The position numbers were made by a program, and so were the translations under genes. This document shows, in pieces, positions 1 to 9,033 of a stretch of 15,000 nt of DNA. Under the pieces are notes generated by a model. That model had not been told where the DNA came from. It did no database searches and saw only the letters and a list, made by a program, of their open reading frames with translations. The stretch is from Trachelipus rathkii (lineage: Eukaryota; Arthropoda; Malacostraca; Isopoda; Trachelipodidae). Numbering within the stretch: position 1 is the stretch's first letter; each line of letters opens with the position of its first letter. The stretch spans positions 2,501 to 17,500 of the forward strand of contig JABUQX010088626.1 of the NCBI GenBank assembly GCA_015478945.1, in the 5' to 3' direction.

Positions 1-39
1 TAACTCAATTGGCACAAATATACAATAGTTCCACCAGCC

Positions 40-315
40 TAATTTTCACTCCCCCATCTAGAAAAAGCTATCATTATACCCAAACTAAAACCAGGAAAAG
101 ACCCCTCTGACCCTTCATCATATCGCCCCATTTCTCTATATCCACACTATGCAAACTACTAGAAAAAAACATACTAAACAAAATAACTCCACACATTATC
201 AAACACAAATTTCAACACTATTTCAAACAAAACCATTCAATCACAACCGCACAAATAAACATCATTCAACCCATAATCATTGGCCAAAACTCAAAACCCA
301 ATCACAAGACAATAA
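40..315 (+). pseudogene. Non-LTR retrotransposon reverse transcriptase, N-terminal part (split)
   Basis: This is the fingers region of a LINE reverse transcriptase. Around 76-140 the frame reads KAIIIPKLKPGKDPSDPSS followed by YRPIS, the conserved 'IPKPGKD ... YRPISLL' block of Jockey/RTE-type elements. One base is lost near 138-142, and the other frame then reads LEKNILNKITPHII and QNHSITTAQ (the usual 'GF...HST' block) up to 315. The upstream part lies outside the window. At 316 the frame is broken by a DNA transposon and resumes at 2812. The frameshift and the insertion make it dead. The general family is confident; the clade is not. Confidence 0.8.
313..315. repeat. Target-site duplication TAA, left copy
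   Basis: TAA directly precedes the CACTGTCC terminus at 316, and the same TAA follows the mirrored GGACAGTG terminus at 2809-2811. Keeping a single TAA joins the flanks as aagacaa-TAA-tcatagc, which keeps the reverse transcriptase frame open across the junction. A 4-bp duplication would create a stop. Confidence 0.8.
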
Positions 316-593
316 CACTGTCCAGCAAAAAAAAATTGATTACTCAAACAAAAACATATATAATCTTTATGCATTGTGAGCCGCTGAATCCAAATATGAA
401 ATCAAATTTTTTCTAGGACGCACCAATTTTTTTGCGAATTGGAATTAAACTTTCAAAGTAAAATGAAATTATAATAATAAGACATGTATATTACAATAAT
501 ACGAAATATGGAAAAAAGATATGGGTTTTATTGCATATTCAATATTTAGAAGTAAAGAACATAGATTTCAAAATATGTATGCATTTAAGCTTA

Positions 594-2406
594 TTACCTA
601 CTGTATTTTGTTTTCCTTTTATCTGTAGCATCTGGATCATCACGTTGAAGATTCCAGCAGAAATCTGCAAGCATTGCAGGAGTCCATTTTCCCTTGTATC
701 TATTTTCCATGTTACATATCTCCTGATGGAACCGTTCTCCGTGTTAGTCGTTAACATCTGCAGCATTCTCAGGGGAAAAATCAAGATGTAAGGGTAAGAA
801 ATGAACCTTTATAGACATATTACAACCAAGTCTTTGATATGCTTGAATTAATTCGTCAACAAGGGCTCTGTGGTTTTCGGCCTTGTGTTTTCCGAGCAGA
901 CCATTACAAACTGCTTTAAAACTCCTCCAGGCATTCAACTGTATTTCATTCTTGTTTTCTCATATTCGTTGGTCAACCATGAGTTTTACGAATTTGCGGT
1001 TCCCAACAAAGACCATTCTTTTCACCTTAGCATCACTTAATTTAGGAAACTTGCCTTTTAGAAACTAAAATGCGGGCTGATCATGTTTTAAAGCTTTAAC
1101 AAGCTGTTTTATAAGACATAACTTAATATGTAATGGCGGTAAAAGAATTTTCTCCTTTTTGACAAGTGGTTTCCGAATAACGCTGTGAGAACCTGGTTTT
1201 AGTACATCAAGTGGAGGCCAATCTGAGCGGATATAGTGCTCTGCTTTTGCCCTACTATCCCATTTGCAAAGGAAGCACATATACATTGCATAGCCAGTTT
1301 GCAATCCATTTAGAAGCGCAACTACTTTTAAGTCAGCTCATATAAGCCACTCGTGCTCATTAATTGTAGTGAACTTTGTTTAATATGTCGGATAAGTTTT
1401 CTTAGGTTTCCTTTAAAATTACAGAATGTGCATTGGGAACTGATAAGAAGATATTGCCATTATGTAATAGAACAGCCTTAGTGCTGTATAGTGATGCGTC
1501 GATAAACAATCTCCATTCTTCTGGATGGCAGATAATGTCTAGATCGTTAAACAACCCTTGAATGTTGTTGCAAAAGCACAATCTATTCTCCATTGAAAAA
1601 TGTTGCTGTAAAGCATCCGAACGAAGTTTGAATTTTGAAATCCTACGTCCTTTTTTAGTAAATATCTTTTTTGAAGTCGAGAAGCAAGTAATTCGCTTTG
1701 TTGCTTTGATAATGACAGATCACGTACTAAATCGTTTAAATAGGCCTGACCGAAAAGCTTTGGTTTTGTTTCTTCTTGCTCTTCACATGGCTCATCCAAT
1801 TACATATAGTCAGGGTTGTCTGAATAGTCCTCTGAATCAGAGGATAGATGCATCTCTTTAGGCGGTTCAGGAGGTGGAATCTCTTTTGAATGGGGCACTG
1901 GACGCATAGCTGATCTCAAATTAGGATATACAATCCACTTCCCACTCTTCTTGCTGTAACCTGAAGAAAAGAAATCGAAGTAATAACTTTAATATTACAG
2001 CTTAAAAAAGGTGTATTTTAAAAGGTGTTATATCATACATTTTTTTATATTGCTCTTATTATTAATGAGGATCAAAAGCATAAATGATTACATGCAATTA
2101 ATACCTTTTATATCAACCAAGCAGAAGTAACAGTATGTTGTGTGATCTTGAGGTTCCCTCCAAATCATTAGAACACCGAATGGCAACTGCTTCTGTGTTC
2201 TCTTTAGCCATCTTGACAGTGAACTTGAACAGTTTTTGCAACATATGTGAGGTGCTCCACCCCTTATCTTGATATCCGACTTTGCACTTGAAATACAGGT
2301 GATAAAGTTTTTAACCGTGAGAGTGAGATTTTTGCGTCTTAAATGTCAAATTTCCACAAACATAACAAAATTGGTTGGGAGAGTTTTTACAAACTCTTCT
2401 AGACAT
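594..2406 (-). pseudogene. Decayed transposase of DNA transposon copy 1
   Basis: This gene belongs to a repetitive protein family common in arthropods and cnidarians. Blocks can be followed from 2406 downward: MSRRVCKN, FCYVCGNL, then HICCKNCSS and LPFGVLMIWREP, YCYFCLVDIK (a Cys-rich, probably zinc-binding N-terminus). An intron follows, then SAMRPVPHSKEIPPPEPP, LNDLVRDLSLSKQQSELLAS, PEEWRLFIDAS, LLHNGNIFLSVPNAHS, CFLCKWDSRAKAEHY, LPPLHIKLCLIKQLVKALK, WRSFKAVCNGLLGKHKAENH, CNMSIKVHFLPLHLDFSPEN, GERFHQEI, ENRYKGKWTPAMLADFCW and KYSR before a stop at 594-596. Several frameshifts (for example near 2308 and 2256) and in-frame stops (after the PEPP-acidic stretch and before HGERFH) kill it. The start is the only ATG ahead of the FCYVCG block. 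The catalytic acidic residues cannot be assigned by eye. Confidence 0.8.
1961..2104 (-). other. Probable intron in transposase copy 1
   Basis: Read on the minus strand, the exon ends ATAAAAG followed by GTATT at 2104. The downstream acceptor is a pyrimidine-rich TTCTTTTCTTCAG ending at 1961. Removing these 144 bases joins the YCYFCLVDIK block to YSKKSGKWIVYPN in frame, with a glycine codon made across the junction. The intervening sequence is AT-rich and non-coding in this frame. Confidence 0.65.
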
Positions 2407-2536
2407 ATTAAAGCATTTAGATAAATAGTTACCAACCTGAAAAAAGATACATTATAAACAATTAAATTGAATTCAAATATATTTTTTCAAAATGAAAAAT
2501 TATATAATTATAATTATATACCAATATTAGGAAAAT

Positions 2537-2772
2537 GTCATATTCTGGGGTTCTTTTGTGCATAGAATCCGAATTTGAAATTAGTTTTACGTTATCACAT
2601 ACAGTTTTTATGCAAAATGTTGCTTTTTATAATTTAAGGAATTTAATAATTATTTAAATTTATTAACATCCTTAAATTATACAAAACTACATTTTCCCCA
2701 AAAAATGTATGTGATAGCGAAAAATGAATTTCAAATTCGGATTCTATGCACAAAAGTAAACCAGAATATGAC
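2537..2772. repeat. Long imperfect palindrome (two ~118-bp arms)
   Basis: The arm starting GTCATATTCTGG at 2537 is mirrored by the arm ending CCAGAATATGAC at 2772. Matching blocks run almost to the centre near 2655, including tgcatagaatccgaatttga on the left and its complement on the right. It lies at the 5' end of transposon copy 1, between the terminus and the transposase start. It looks like an inverted duplication of the terminal region, because ccaatatta also recurs outside both arms. Confidence 0.85.
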
Positions 2773-2811
2773 TTTCATATATTGCGTAATATTGGCTGTT
2801 GGACAGTGTAA

Positions 2812-3030
2812 TCATAGCTATCGACATCAACAAAGCCTTTGATACAGTACCTAAACATAACTTGATCCACAAAATAACAAAATCTACCATCCCCAATAAC
2901 CTAAAGAAATCTATTTCCAATTTTCTGTCAAGAAGAACAGAACAAATGCAAACAAAGCAATACAAAATCCTAGACCAGTACATCAACAACGGAATTCCCA
3001 GGTGCAATCCTGTCTCCCACAAGTATCGGT
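2812..3030 (+). pseudogene. Non-LTR retrotransposon reverse transcriptase, palm part (split)
   Basis: The frame resumes after the transposon with VIIAIDINKAFDTVPKHN, which is reverse transcriptase motif A: the 'D-x-x-x-A-F-D' catalytic aspartate block. It continues through IPNNLKKSISNFLSRRTEQ and YINNGIP. The expected 'GIPQGAILSP' block near 2991-3030 is present but two bases short, so its second half (AILSPTS) is in another frame. The similarity then stops, and the YADD catalytic motif is absent, so this copy is truncated at about 3030. It is the continuation of the fragment at 40-315. Confidence 0.82.
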
Positions 3031-3095
3031 CCTCAGGAACCCTATGACGTTCACGCCTTGTCTGCGCGTTCATGCTTTCCTAGCCTATTGTCTAG

Positions 3096-3440
3096 CCTGC
3101 TATTTTTTCGAGGCTATAATGCTTGAATATGAAATCGATTTCCTTATGTTTTCAATGGTTAAGGCATCAATTCCGCTTAGTTCTTATAATGGAATCGGAT
3201 TACTTCTAGCCTGATTTTGTGTCCCCTATCCCCTTTTCTAGCATTTCTAGCCTATTTTTTATTTTCAAGGTATATGGCCCGAGTATGGGATCGATTAGTA
3301 TGTTTCGATGGTATAAGAATCGATTCCCGTGGTGTTTGAGGGAATCGGATCACTTCTAGCATAATTTAATATCCACTACCTTCCCTTCTATTTTTAATTT
3401 TTCTTGGTATATAGCCAGAGTATGATGTCGAATAATATGT
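3096..3440. repeat. Degenerate ~145-bp tandem repeat, about 2.3 copies
   Basis: Recurring landmarks are ggaatcggattacttctagc at 3191 and ggaatcggatcacttctagc at 3341 (150 apart), and gaatatgaaatcgatt at 3125, gagtatgggatcgatt at 3281 and gagtatgatgtcgaat at 3418 (156 and 137 apart). The sequence between them is also alike (tctagcctattttt, rich in T). No coding content is seen. Confidence 0.7.
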
Positions 3441-3780
3441 AATAGAGGTCTGCGAAATGCGGTTCCGCTAATTTGTTCAACCGGATCAGAGCAACCGCTG
3501 CGGTGTTAGACCGTAGCGACGAGCCGTTTCTTCTGCGGTCCTTCTGTTGAATCCGGCTCCAAAATATATCACGCTTGGTGTCAAAAAGGGGTTAAACGTC
3601 CCGCAATTGGGGGTCCCGGGGTTACTTTCCCAAACGGGTGAGCCCTGAGGCCCTAGAGAGACCCTGATCTTTGGTTTCAATTGAGTTGGAAAGTGGGACC
3701 TTTTTCTCGTGATCACTTTTTCGAATCTGAACCTTTATTGGCCTTCCGTCTTCGAGTATATAGATACTGCTCAAGGAGAT
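3441..3780. other. Unassigned GC-richer patch
   Basis: Base composition shifts clearly here (runs such as gggggtcccgggg near 3615, and repeated tgcggt motifs near 3460-3535) compared with the AT-rich surroundings. A 76-codon minus-strand ORF crosses it (3486-3716), but I recognise no motif. It is probably a fragment of an unidentified repeat ending at the AT array. Confidence 0.3.
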
Positions 3781-3781
3781 G

Positions 3782-3830
3782 ATATATATATATATATATA
3801 CTATTATAATATATATATATATATATTATA

Positions 3831-3875
<45 letters not shown>

Positions 3876-4075
3876 TATATATATATTATATATATATATT
3901 AATATATATATATTATATATAATATATATCTATATATAATAGTATATTATATATATCTTATATATAATATAATATATATATATATATATATAATATATAT
4001 TTATATATTTATATATTACTATATATATATATATTATATATATATATAATTTATATATATATTATAATATATATT
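3782..4075. repeat. Interrupted (AT)n array
   Basis: About 290 bp of TA dinucleotides broken by extra A or T bases (AAT/ATT steps). No other content is seen. Confidence 0.95.
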
Positions 4076-4077
4076 GT

Positions 4078-5255
4078 TTTCCTAAGCCCTGGCGGTAATA
4101 ACCTGTTGTTTTGCTACTTTAAGTATTTTTTTTCCCCTGATGTCAAATTTGATGTCTATGTTCCCGTATTTCGAGGGTGGGACTCCCTTTCGGGTTCCAA
4201 CACCACTTTAAACTTTACTTTTACTCTTTACTTTACCCAGTTTCTTTAAGAATTTAATGAATTCTAATCCCTTATACTTGTCACGGCTGAGGGTGGTGTC
4301 ACCTCATCATCCAGAGATATGAAACTCATAAAACGCTTAATATATGAATGGCCTATGCCCCAAAGACCTTGAAAATGGTTGGAGATAGAGTAAATTTTGG
4401 ATAGTAATAGAAGAGACTGAATAAATTACAGTACTGAGTTTAAATTAACTACCTGCTCTAGCGAGTAAGAATGGTGCGGTGCCGTATAACTTTAGTAAAC
4501 ATGTACTTAACACCCTAATAATAATGTCCTTATATATGTATTCAACGACGTAGAATTAGAATAACATAGTTTCAGAACTTTCAAATGAGTCTGAGGACCC
4601 CTTCCCTGGAGGTACCCAGCTGAAAAGCCATGAGTCACGACAGAGAATTGTCCTAACAGATGAAAGATGAAGGAAGAAAATAAGGACAAGGAAAAGAAAA
4701 AGTTTCATACGATGGAGTAACTGTGTCAATTCATGCACCGGTGCTGAAGCCGGAGCCGGAGCCGGAACCGGAGCCGGTGCTGAAGCAGGAGGTAGAAGAA
4801 AAACAGATAGGGTGCTGCCGATGAAACTGGAGACAGTAGAAAAATCACAGACTGTGTACCCGACGAAGACGGTTTCAACTTTCTAATGGTCACGTGAAGG
4901 CCACCGCGAACGCGAAAGTCCGTGCCTCAGAAGGCACACCCCAACGCGGAACCGAAGCGTGCTCCCGCAAGCCCAATATTACTGAGCAAGCGCGAAAATG
5001 TTTTTTTAATTGCTACGTAAAAAGTAAACTTTTAATAAAGTGATTGTACCATTTTGTATTTTTTTTCAAATAACCCTTTTTCTACACTAGGGGGCAACCA
5101 TTTTATGTTTTGCGAAAAAACGTTTTATAGTTTTTCTAATAAGTTGTTAAATTTTAATAAAAACATGTTTTTATCTAACCTAAAGCTATAACTCAATAAG
5201 GCAGTAGAGCATGCAGCCCCGAGGTATCCTCCCCACACCCTGGCTATGCGATAGC
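4078..5255. other. Unassigned sequence without a recognisable gene
   Basis: About 1.2 kb of mixed composition. It contains the GAGCCG hexamer run (4742-4773) and a GC-richer stretch near 4880-4995. ORFs are short (60 codons or fewer, overlapping on the minus strand near 4507-4738) and lack motifs. I see no RNA gene or transposon terminus. Confidence 0.4.
4742..4773 (+). repeat. (GAGCCG)n hexanucleotide run
   Basis: About five imperfect units of gccgga/gccgga/gccgga/accgga/gccgg, framed by gtgctgaag at 4740 and again at 4774. Read forward in the frame starting at gtg it gives VLKPEPEPEPEPVLKQE inside a 46-codon open stretch that ends at CCR-stop. There is no start codon and no homology I can name. 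Confidence 0.7.
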
Positions 5256-5257
5256 TC

Positions 5258-5333
5258 CTTACTACTTTACTGTTCCAAGTCCTAGCTGAACACACATTTT
5301 GTAAAAAAATAACTTCATTGTTTATTAAACTTA
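5258..5333 (-). repeat. Inverted repeat, left copy (partner at 10403-10477)
   Basis: The reverse complement of this stretch begins taagtttaataaacaatgaa and ends agtaaag-t-agtaag. It differs from 10403-10477 by two substitutions and one T in a homopolymer. Immediately inward of both copies lies a long AT array. The pair encloses the virus-like gene block, so it is a candidate terminal inverted repeat. It could also be an unrelated dispersed repeat. Confidence 0.85.
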
Positions 5334-5340
5334 TTAATGA

Positions 5341-5509
5341 ATATATTTATATATAATATATTATATATAATTTATATATATATATTATATATATATAATA
5401 TATATATTAATATAATATATATATATACATATAATATATATATATATTTATATATATATATTATATAAATATTATATATATATTAAATATATATATATAT
5501 ATATATATT
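5341..5509. repeat. Interrupted (AT)n array
   Basis: TA dinucleotides with AAT/ATT interruptions. It lies just inside the left copy of the 75-bp inverted repeat, mirroring the array at 10233-10400. Confidence 0.95.
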
Positions 5510-5551
5510 CTTTATGTAAAGGATATGAAAAAGTTTTCACTCTAAAAAAAA

Positions 5552-5557
5552 TTTATT
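5552..5557 (-). promoter_or_regulatory. Poly(A) signal AATAAA downstream of the 125-codon ORF
   Basis: The minus strand reads catgcAATAAAttttttt about 55 bases after the stop codon at 5612, a normal distance for a short 3' untranslated region. In sequence this AT-rich, a chance hexamer is also likely. Confidence 0.35.
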
Positions 5558-5611
5558 GCATGATTACTATACTAGTAAAATATACATTGCGTGTACATAC
5601 ATAAATAAACT

Positions 5612-5989
5612 TCATCTCCATCCACAAACATCTTGGTGATCTCCTGGTGGAAATGTAACATATGCTCCAGATATCTCATTTCTTATAGTTATTATTATAT
5701 TATTGATCAACCTCTTCTTTGAACGTTCATCAAGGTCTTGATCCGCTAAAGTATGTATCTTAGGCGAAATTTTTAGATGGATAGAAAGGGGAATCTTCAT
5801 TTTAAATCGTTCCACGTTGACTTTAAATGTTTTATGCACATTATTCCCAGCCGTAATTTTCTCCATATGCCCATCCAGTATAGGCACCATATTATTATAT
5901 TTTAATGTAATCTCATGTTCCTCTTTCACAGCAGCTGATGCTGGTATTCGGTGATCATATATGTTATCTGATGCACATACAATACGCAT
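5612..5989 (-). CDS. Hypothetical protein, 125 codons, unbroken
   Basis: I do not recognise this gene. It is one of the few long open frames in the window that is neither a shadow of another gene nor simple repeat. It starts at ATG (MRIVCASDNIYDHRIPA) and has mixed composition with alternating hydrophobic and charged residues (KTFKVNVERFKMKIPLSIHL, RLINNIIITIRNEISG). It ends PPGDHQDVCGWR. There is no signal peptide or membrane segment in the ORF itself. The frame stays open 16 codons upstream of the ATG (including HPYTLRDPSK) to a TAA, and an in-frame upstream exon is possible (6126-6233, see findings). Being unbroken in so AT-rich a sequence argues for coding. It lies on the same strand as, and downstream of, the virus-like genes, so it may be another gene of that element, but no motif proves it. 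Confidence 0.45.
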   Translation of the reverse strand: MRIVCASDNIYDHRIPASAAVKEEHEITLKYNNMVPILDGHMEKITAGNNVHKTFKVNVERFKMKIPLSIHLKISPKIHTLADQDLDERSKKRLINNIIITIRNEISGAYVTFPPGDHQDVCGWR

Positions 5990-6233
5990 TTTGGAGGGGT
6001 CACGAAGTGTGTAAGGATGTCTAATCGAAAAATCTTATGTGTATTTAGCACATGTGTACCAGGTTTTTAAAATAAACTAAAACCTTTGAATATATGTTAT
6101 TATGTTATAGGTCCCATAACTATACCTTTAAAATATATTACAAACACAGCTAGGGATGTGAGGGTCGGTGCACAACTCAATATCATATTCGCAACCCTAT
6201 CTCCAGACACCTTTAAATTCGTAAAAGTAAATT

Positions 6234-6551
6234 AAAACTAATTAAAAACCTAATAAACATTGATTTTTTAATCAAGAAAACTCAGAACTTAATCTGAATA
6301 ATTAGCTTTATGGAACATGTTAGAGTAACAAACTTAAACTTCAAGTTTATTAGTAAACGTATAGGAGTGCACATATTAGGGGCCTCATATAATGCAACTT
6401 ATACGGTAAGATCATAATAATAATAAAGAACCTTCAATCAACAATTAAAGGTAAGACTTAAAATTATTTAAAATTAAAATAATAAGTTTGAGTGTTACTC
6501 TTGTTTTAGCGAATAAAAGTAACAATATATATGAAAAATAAAAATGGATAA
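6234..6551. other. AT-rich gap with no supported gene
   Basis: Only short open stretches are visible. One on the plus strand reads MEHVRVTNLNFKFISKRI onward for 35 codons near 6313-6420 with no recognisable domain. The direct repeat content is low. It separates the end of the third virus-like gene from the 125-codon ORF. Confidence 0.4.
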
Positions 6552-6856
6552 TTATGGATTAATCCATCTAGGTCTAATGTAGGGTGTTTTTCTTATTCTT
6601 CCTCTGTTTACTCGTTTAAATCTATCTGAAGCACAAGAAGAACCTACGGGACTTGTATCGGGTCTAGGAGACACGGGAATATTAATTATCCAAGTCAGCT
6701 AATCTTTGTTTATTTGCGATTAAACTTCGTGAAAAATTAAAAGGCTGAAGTTCTTGTTTGATGCAGTTTCATCCCATTACAGATCTTTCTTCCACTCGCG
6801 TGAGAGATCTGCTATAATATCCACAATATTCGAGCCTTTGACTATTTCACCATTGA

Positions 6857-6860
6857 TTAT
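6857..6860. repeat. Target-site duplication TTAT, left copy
   Basis: TTAT precedes CACTGGCC at 6861, and TTAT follows GGCCAGTG at 9034-9037. Keeping one copy leaves the minus-strand frame of the interrupted gene open across the junction. Confidence 0.8.
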
Positions 6861-9033
6861 CACTGGCCAACAAAGATTTTGTGGCAAAACATTTGAAGGT
6901 CATTTTATAGGTAACTTGTTGCCTTGATTCCGAATATGAACTCCGTTTTCCTAGATTGGCTCTAGTTTTTGAGATACAGGTTGGTCACAAAAATACATTA
7001 ATAACAACAATTTATGTTAGGTTGTAACGTAATTCACAATAAAAAACACGAAAGATATATATCAAATTGTTAATGAGTAAGTAAATAAAATGCTAATAGG
7101 TCAAAACATTCAATTCAGTATAATGAAATCACAATTAATGCATTACAAATCACTGTCTATATTGATTGTCTTCTGTGTGCAGAATGTGGACAATCATGTT
7201 GAAGCTCAACAATAGTCCTGCCAATCATCGTGTGTATCCCTCTTCTTGGTATTTTCTTCCTCACCTTGAATATCTTGATGGAACCTCTCCATGTTCTCCT
7301 ATAACATCCTATCTAAGTGACTATGTAAAAAGTGAACTTTTATGCTCATATTAGCATTCAAATTTGTGAAGTCAAAGCATTTTCTGTTCGAGTTCTACAT
7401 AGTTCCAGATTTTATGTTGCCCCAAAAAAGTTCTGAAAACAACCAAGCACAACAAAAACCACTTTTTTTCCCCCCCCAGGGCAAGATGCTTCAATATCAT
7501 CATGGACATTTTATGAAATTGTCATCCTTGATGATTTGGCGAATTTTAGGGCCGCTAAAGATTCCAGCTTTGAGTTTCTCCATACTCAACCATGGAAAAA
7601 AATCTGCAAATATATTTGAAACATTCACCATCTTTGTCTAGGGCCCTAACAAATTGCTTCATCAGTCCTAGTTTTGATGTGGAGTGGTGGGAAAATAATT
7701 TTTCCCCTGTCAACCAGTGGTTCGTTAATGATATTTGATGCATCTACAGTCATATTTTCCCTAGCAGGCCATACAACTTTTTCCCAATGGTCTTCTTTAG
7801 CCCTACTACCCCACTATCTCACAAGCATATGAAACAAGGGAACTTAGTATATCCGCTTTGCCGGATTAAGATGTTGAACCATCTTCAAATCAACGCAAAT
7901 AGACCACTGGTGTTCATTATATCTAAGCTTCCTGTAAGATCATTCTTATATTTTCATATTTCTCTTTCAGTTTTGTTGAGTGACCTATTGGAACGATGCA
8001 TACTATTGCATTTGTTCATAAAAACATCAACTTCAAGCTTCTCGTTGAACTATCCATAAACAATTGCCAATCTTCTGGTCGGTATTTAGTACCCATTTGG
8101 AGTAGGAGTCCAGGGATGTTCCTACAATATACTAGGTCTTCTTCTTCAAAGAAATATCGAAGAAGTACTACCTCTCTTGTCGAAAAAATAGTTATTTTTA
8201 CATTCAGCTTGAGACAGTTCATTTCACTTAGTCTAGATGCTAAAAGCTCAGGATCTTGCTTGGAGAGACTTAACTCTTCGTACTAATCATTGATCTCTTC
8301 CTGGGAGGCTGTTGCTGTGTAGAAGTACTTTCTTCAAATTCACTACCACTATCTGCACGTGTGCAAACCAAATCCTGGATATCTTCTTCATCAGACATTG
8401 CTAGGTCTGGGAGTGTATTGAACACTGGGATGGGGACATCGGTCGGAGTGTGGTACAAGGTGACCTTGCCTGATTCAATCATGGAATACTCAATTACGTT
8501 TCTTTGTAACCGATTGATACTTTCCATTACCGCTATACCATAAGGCACACAGAATTTTAAACCTTTTCTTCGTCATTTTTCCACTGACGTAGATTTTCGA
8601 CACACTTTACAGACCATATGGGGGCCAAGACTTATCTTGGTCTCCGATTTTCATTCCAAAGTATGCCAGATTAATTGCTTGCTTCACATAAGTTAGTCAA
8701 TATTCTTCTTGGTTCTCATGGCAAATATTCACCACAGATGTTAGCAGAATACATTTGGGTTATTCAAACAGGCTCTTCGTGAAGTACTCATAGTGTTCTG
8801 AAAATAGAAAAAAATAAAGTATATATAAAGTAAGGAAATAAAACGATATTACTGTAAAATATGCATTAAAAAAGATATTTGTATAAGAGTATATCTGGAA
8901 CACCCTGTATCTCAAGAACTAGAGCCAATCTTGGAAAACTAATGTCATTTCTGAAATCAGCACACCCGATATACTATAAATTCGATAAAATATCCTTGGC
9001 AGCAAAAATAAATTTTTTTTTTGTTGGCCAGTG
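6861..9033 (-). mobile_element. DNA transposon copy 2, CACTG-type (CMC/Chapaev-like)
   Basis: This 2,173-bp element has termini CACTGGCCAACAAA at 6861-6874 and TTTGTTGGCCAGTG at 9020-9033. A longer inverted block lies further in: ttttcctagattggctctag near 6948 mirrors ctagagccaatcttggaaaa near 8920. It has a TTAT duplication. It encodes the same transposase family as copy 1, in the same orientation, but the two are strongly diverged. Chapaev elements are known for CACTG-type ends with 4-bp duplications, which this fits; no catalytic residues were identified. It is inserted in the third virus-like gene. Confidence 0.85.
7157..8791 (-). pseudogene. Decayed transposase of DNA transposon copy 2
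   Basis: Co-linear with the copy 1 transposase. From the ATG at 8791: MSTSRRACLNNPNVFC, ICGE, AYFGMKIGDQDKSW, CKVCVENLRQWKNDEEKG, TPTDVPIPVFNTLPDLAMSD with an acidic stretch, ELSLSKQDPELLASRLSEMN, LVYCRNIPGLLLQMGTKYRP, EDWQLFMDSSTRSLK, GHSTKLKEKYEN, KLGLMKQFVRALDKDGECF, NMSIKVHFLHSHLD, MERFHQDI and CPHSAHRRQSI, with a stop at 7157-7159. Stops interrupt nearly every block (for example after NVFC and after MFL near 8016), and frameshifts are frequent. The second CxxC pair (YCYFC in copy 1) and the segment around the copy 1 intron are missing, suggesting an internal deletion near 8530. A run of nine C near 7470 marks one lesion. Confidence 0.8.

Larger units (their letters stand above)
316..2808 (-). 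mobile_element. DNA transposon copy 1, CACTG-type (CMC/Chapaev-like)
   Basis: This 2,493-bp element is bounded by short perfect terminal inverted repeats (CACTGTCC at 316-323, GGACAGTG at 2801-2808) and a TAA duplication. The inverted similarity continues imperfectly inward: gaatccaaatatgaaatca near 395-413 mirrors the sequence near 2727-2750. It carries one decayed minus-strand transposase gene (594-2406), so its 5' end is at 2808. CACTG-type termini are typical of the CACTA/Mirage/Chapaev group. That placement rests on termini and duplication length, not on identified catalytic residues. It sits inside a LINE reverse transcriptase and is therefore younger than it. Confidence 0.8.

Noticed and set aside
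539..784. 81-codon minus-strand ORF
   Set aside because: It is a neighbouring frame of the copy 1 transposase C-terminus. The ENRYKGKW...ADFCW blocks lie in the other frame.
1562..1861. 99-codon plus-strand ORF
   Set aside because: It lies antisense to well-recognised transposase blocks and has no motif of its own.
4285..4345. Hammerhead-like core around ctgagggtggtgtcacctcatc...gaaactc
   Set aside because: The invariant CUGANGA and the correctly placed GAAA and cleavage triplet do not occur together.
5195..5255. tRNA-like stretch (actcaataaggcagtagagcatgc) near the left inverted repeat
   Set aside because: It has some A-box resemblance, but no B box at the right spacing and no closing acceptor stem could be found.
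6108..6233. Plus-strand open stretch reading GPITIPLKYITNTARDVRVG and on
   Set aside because: Only about 43 codons after a possible acceptor site, with no recognised domain. The opposite strand is equally open, so the strand cannot be decided.
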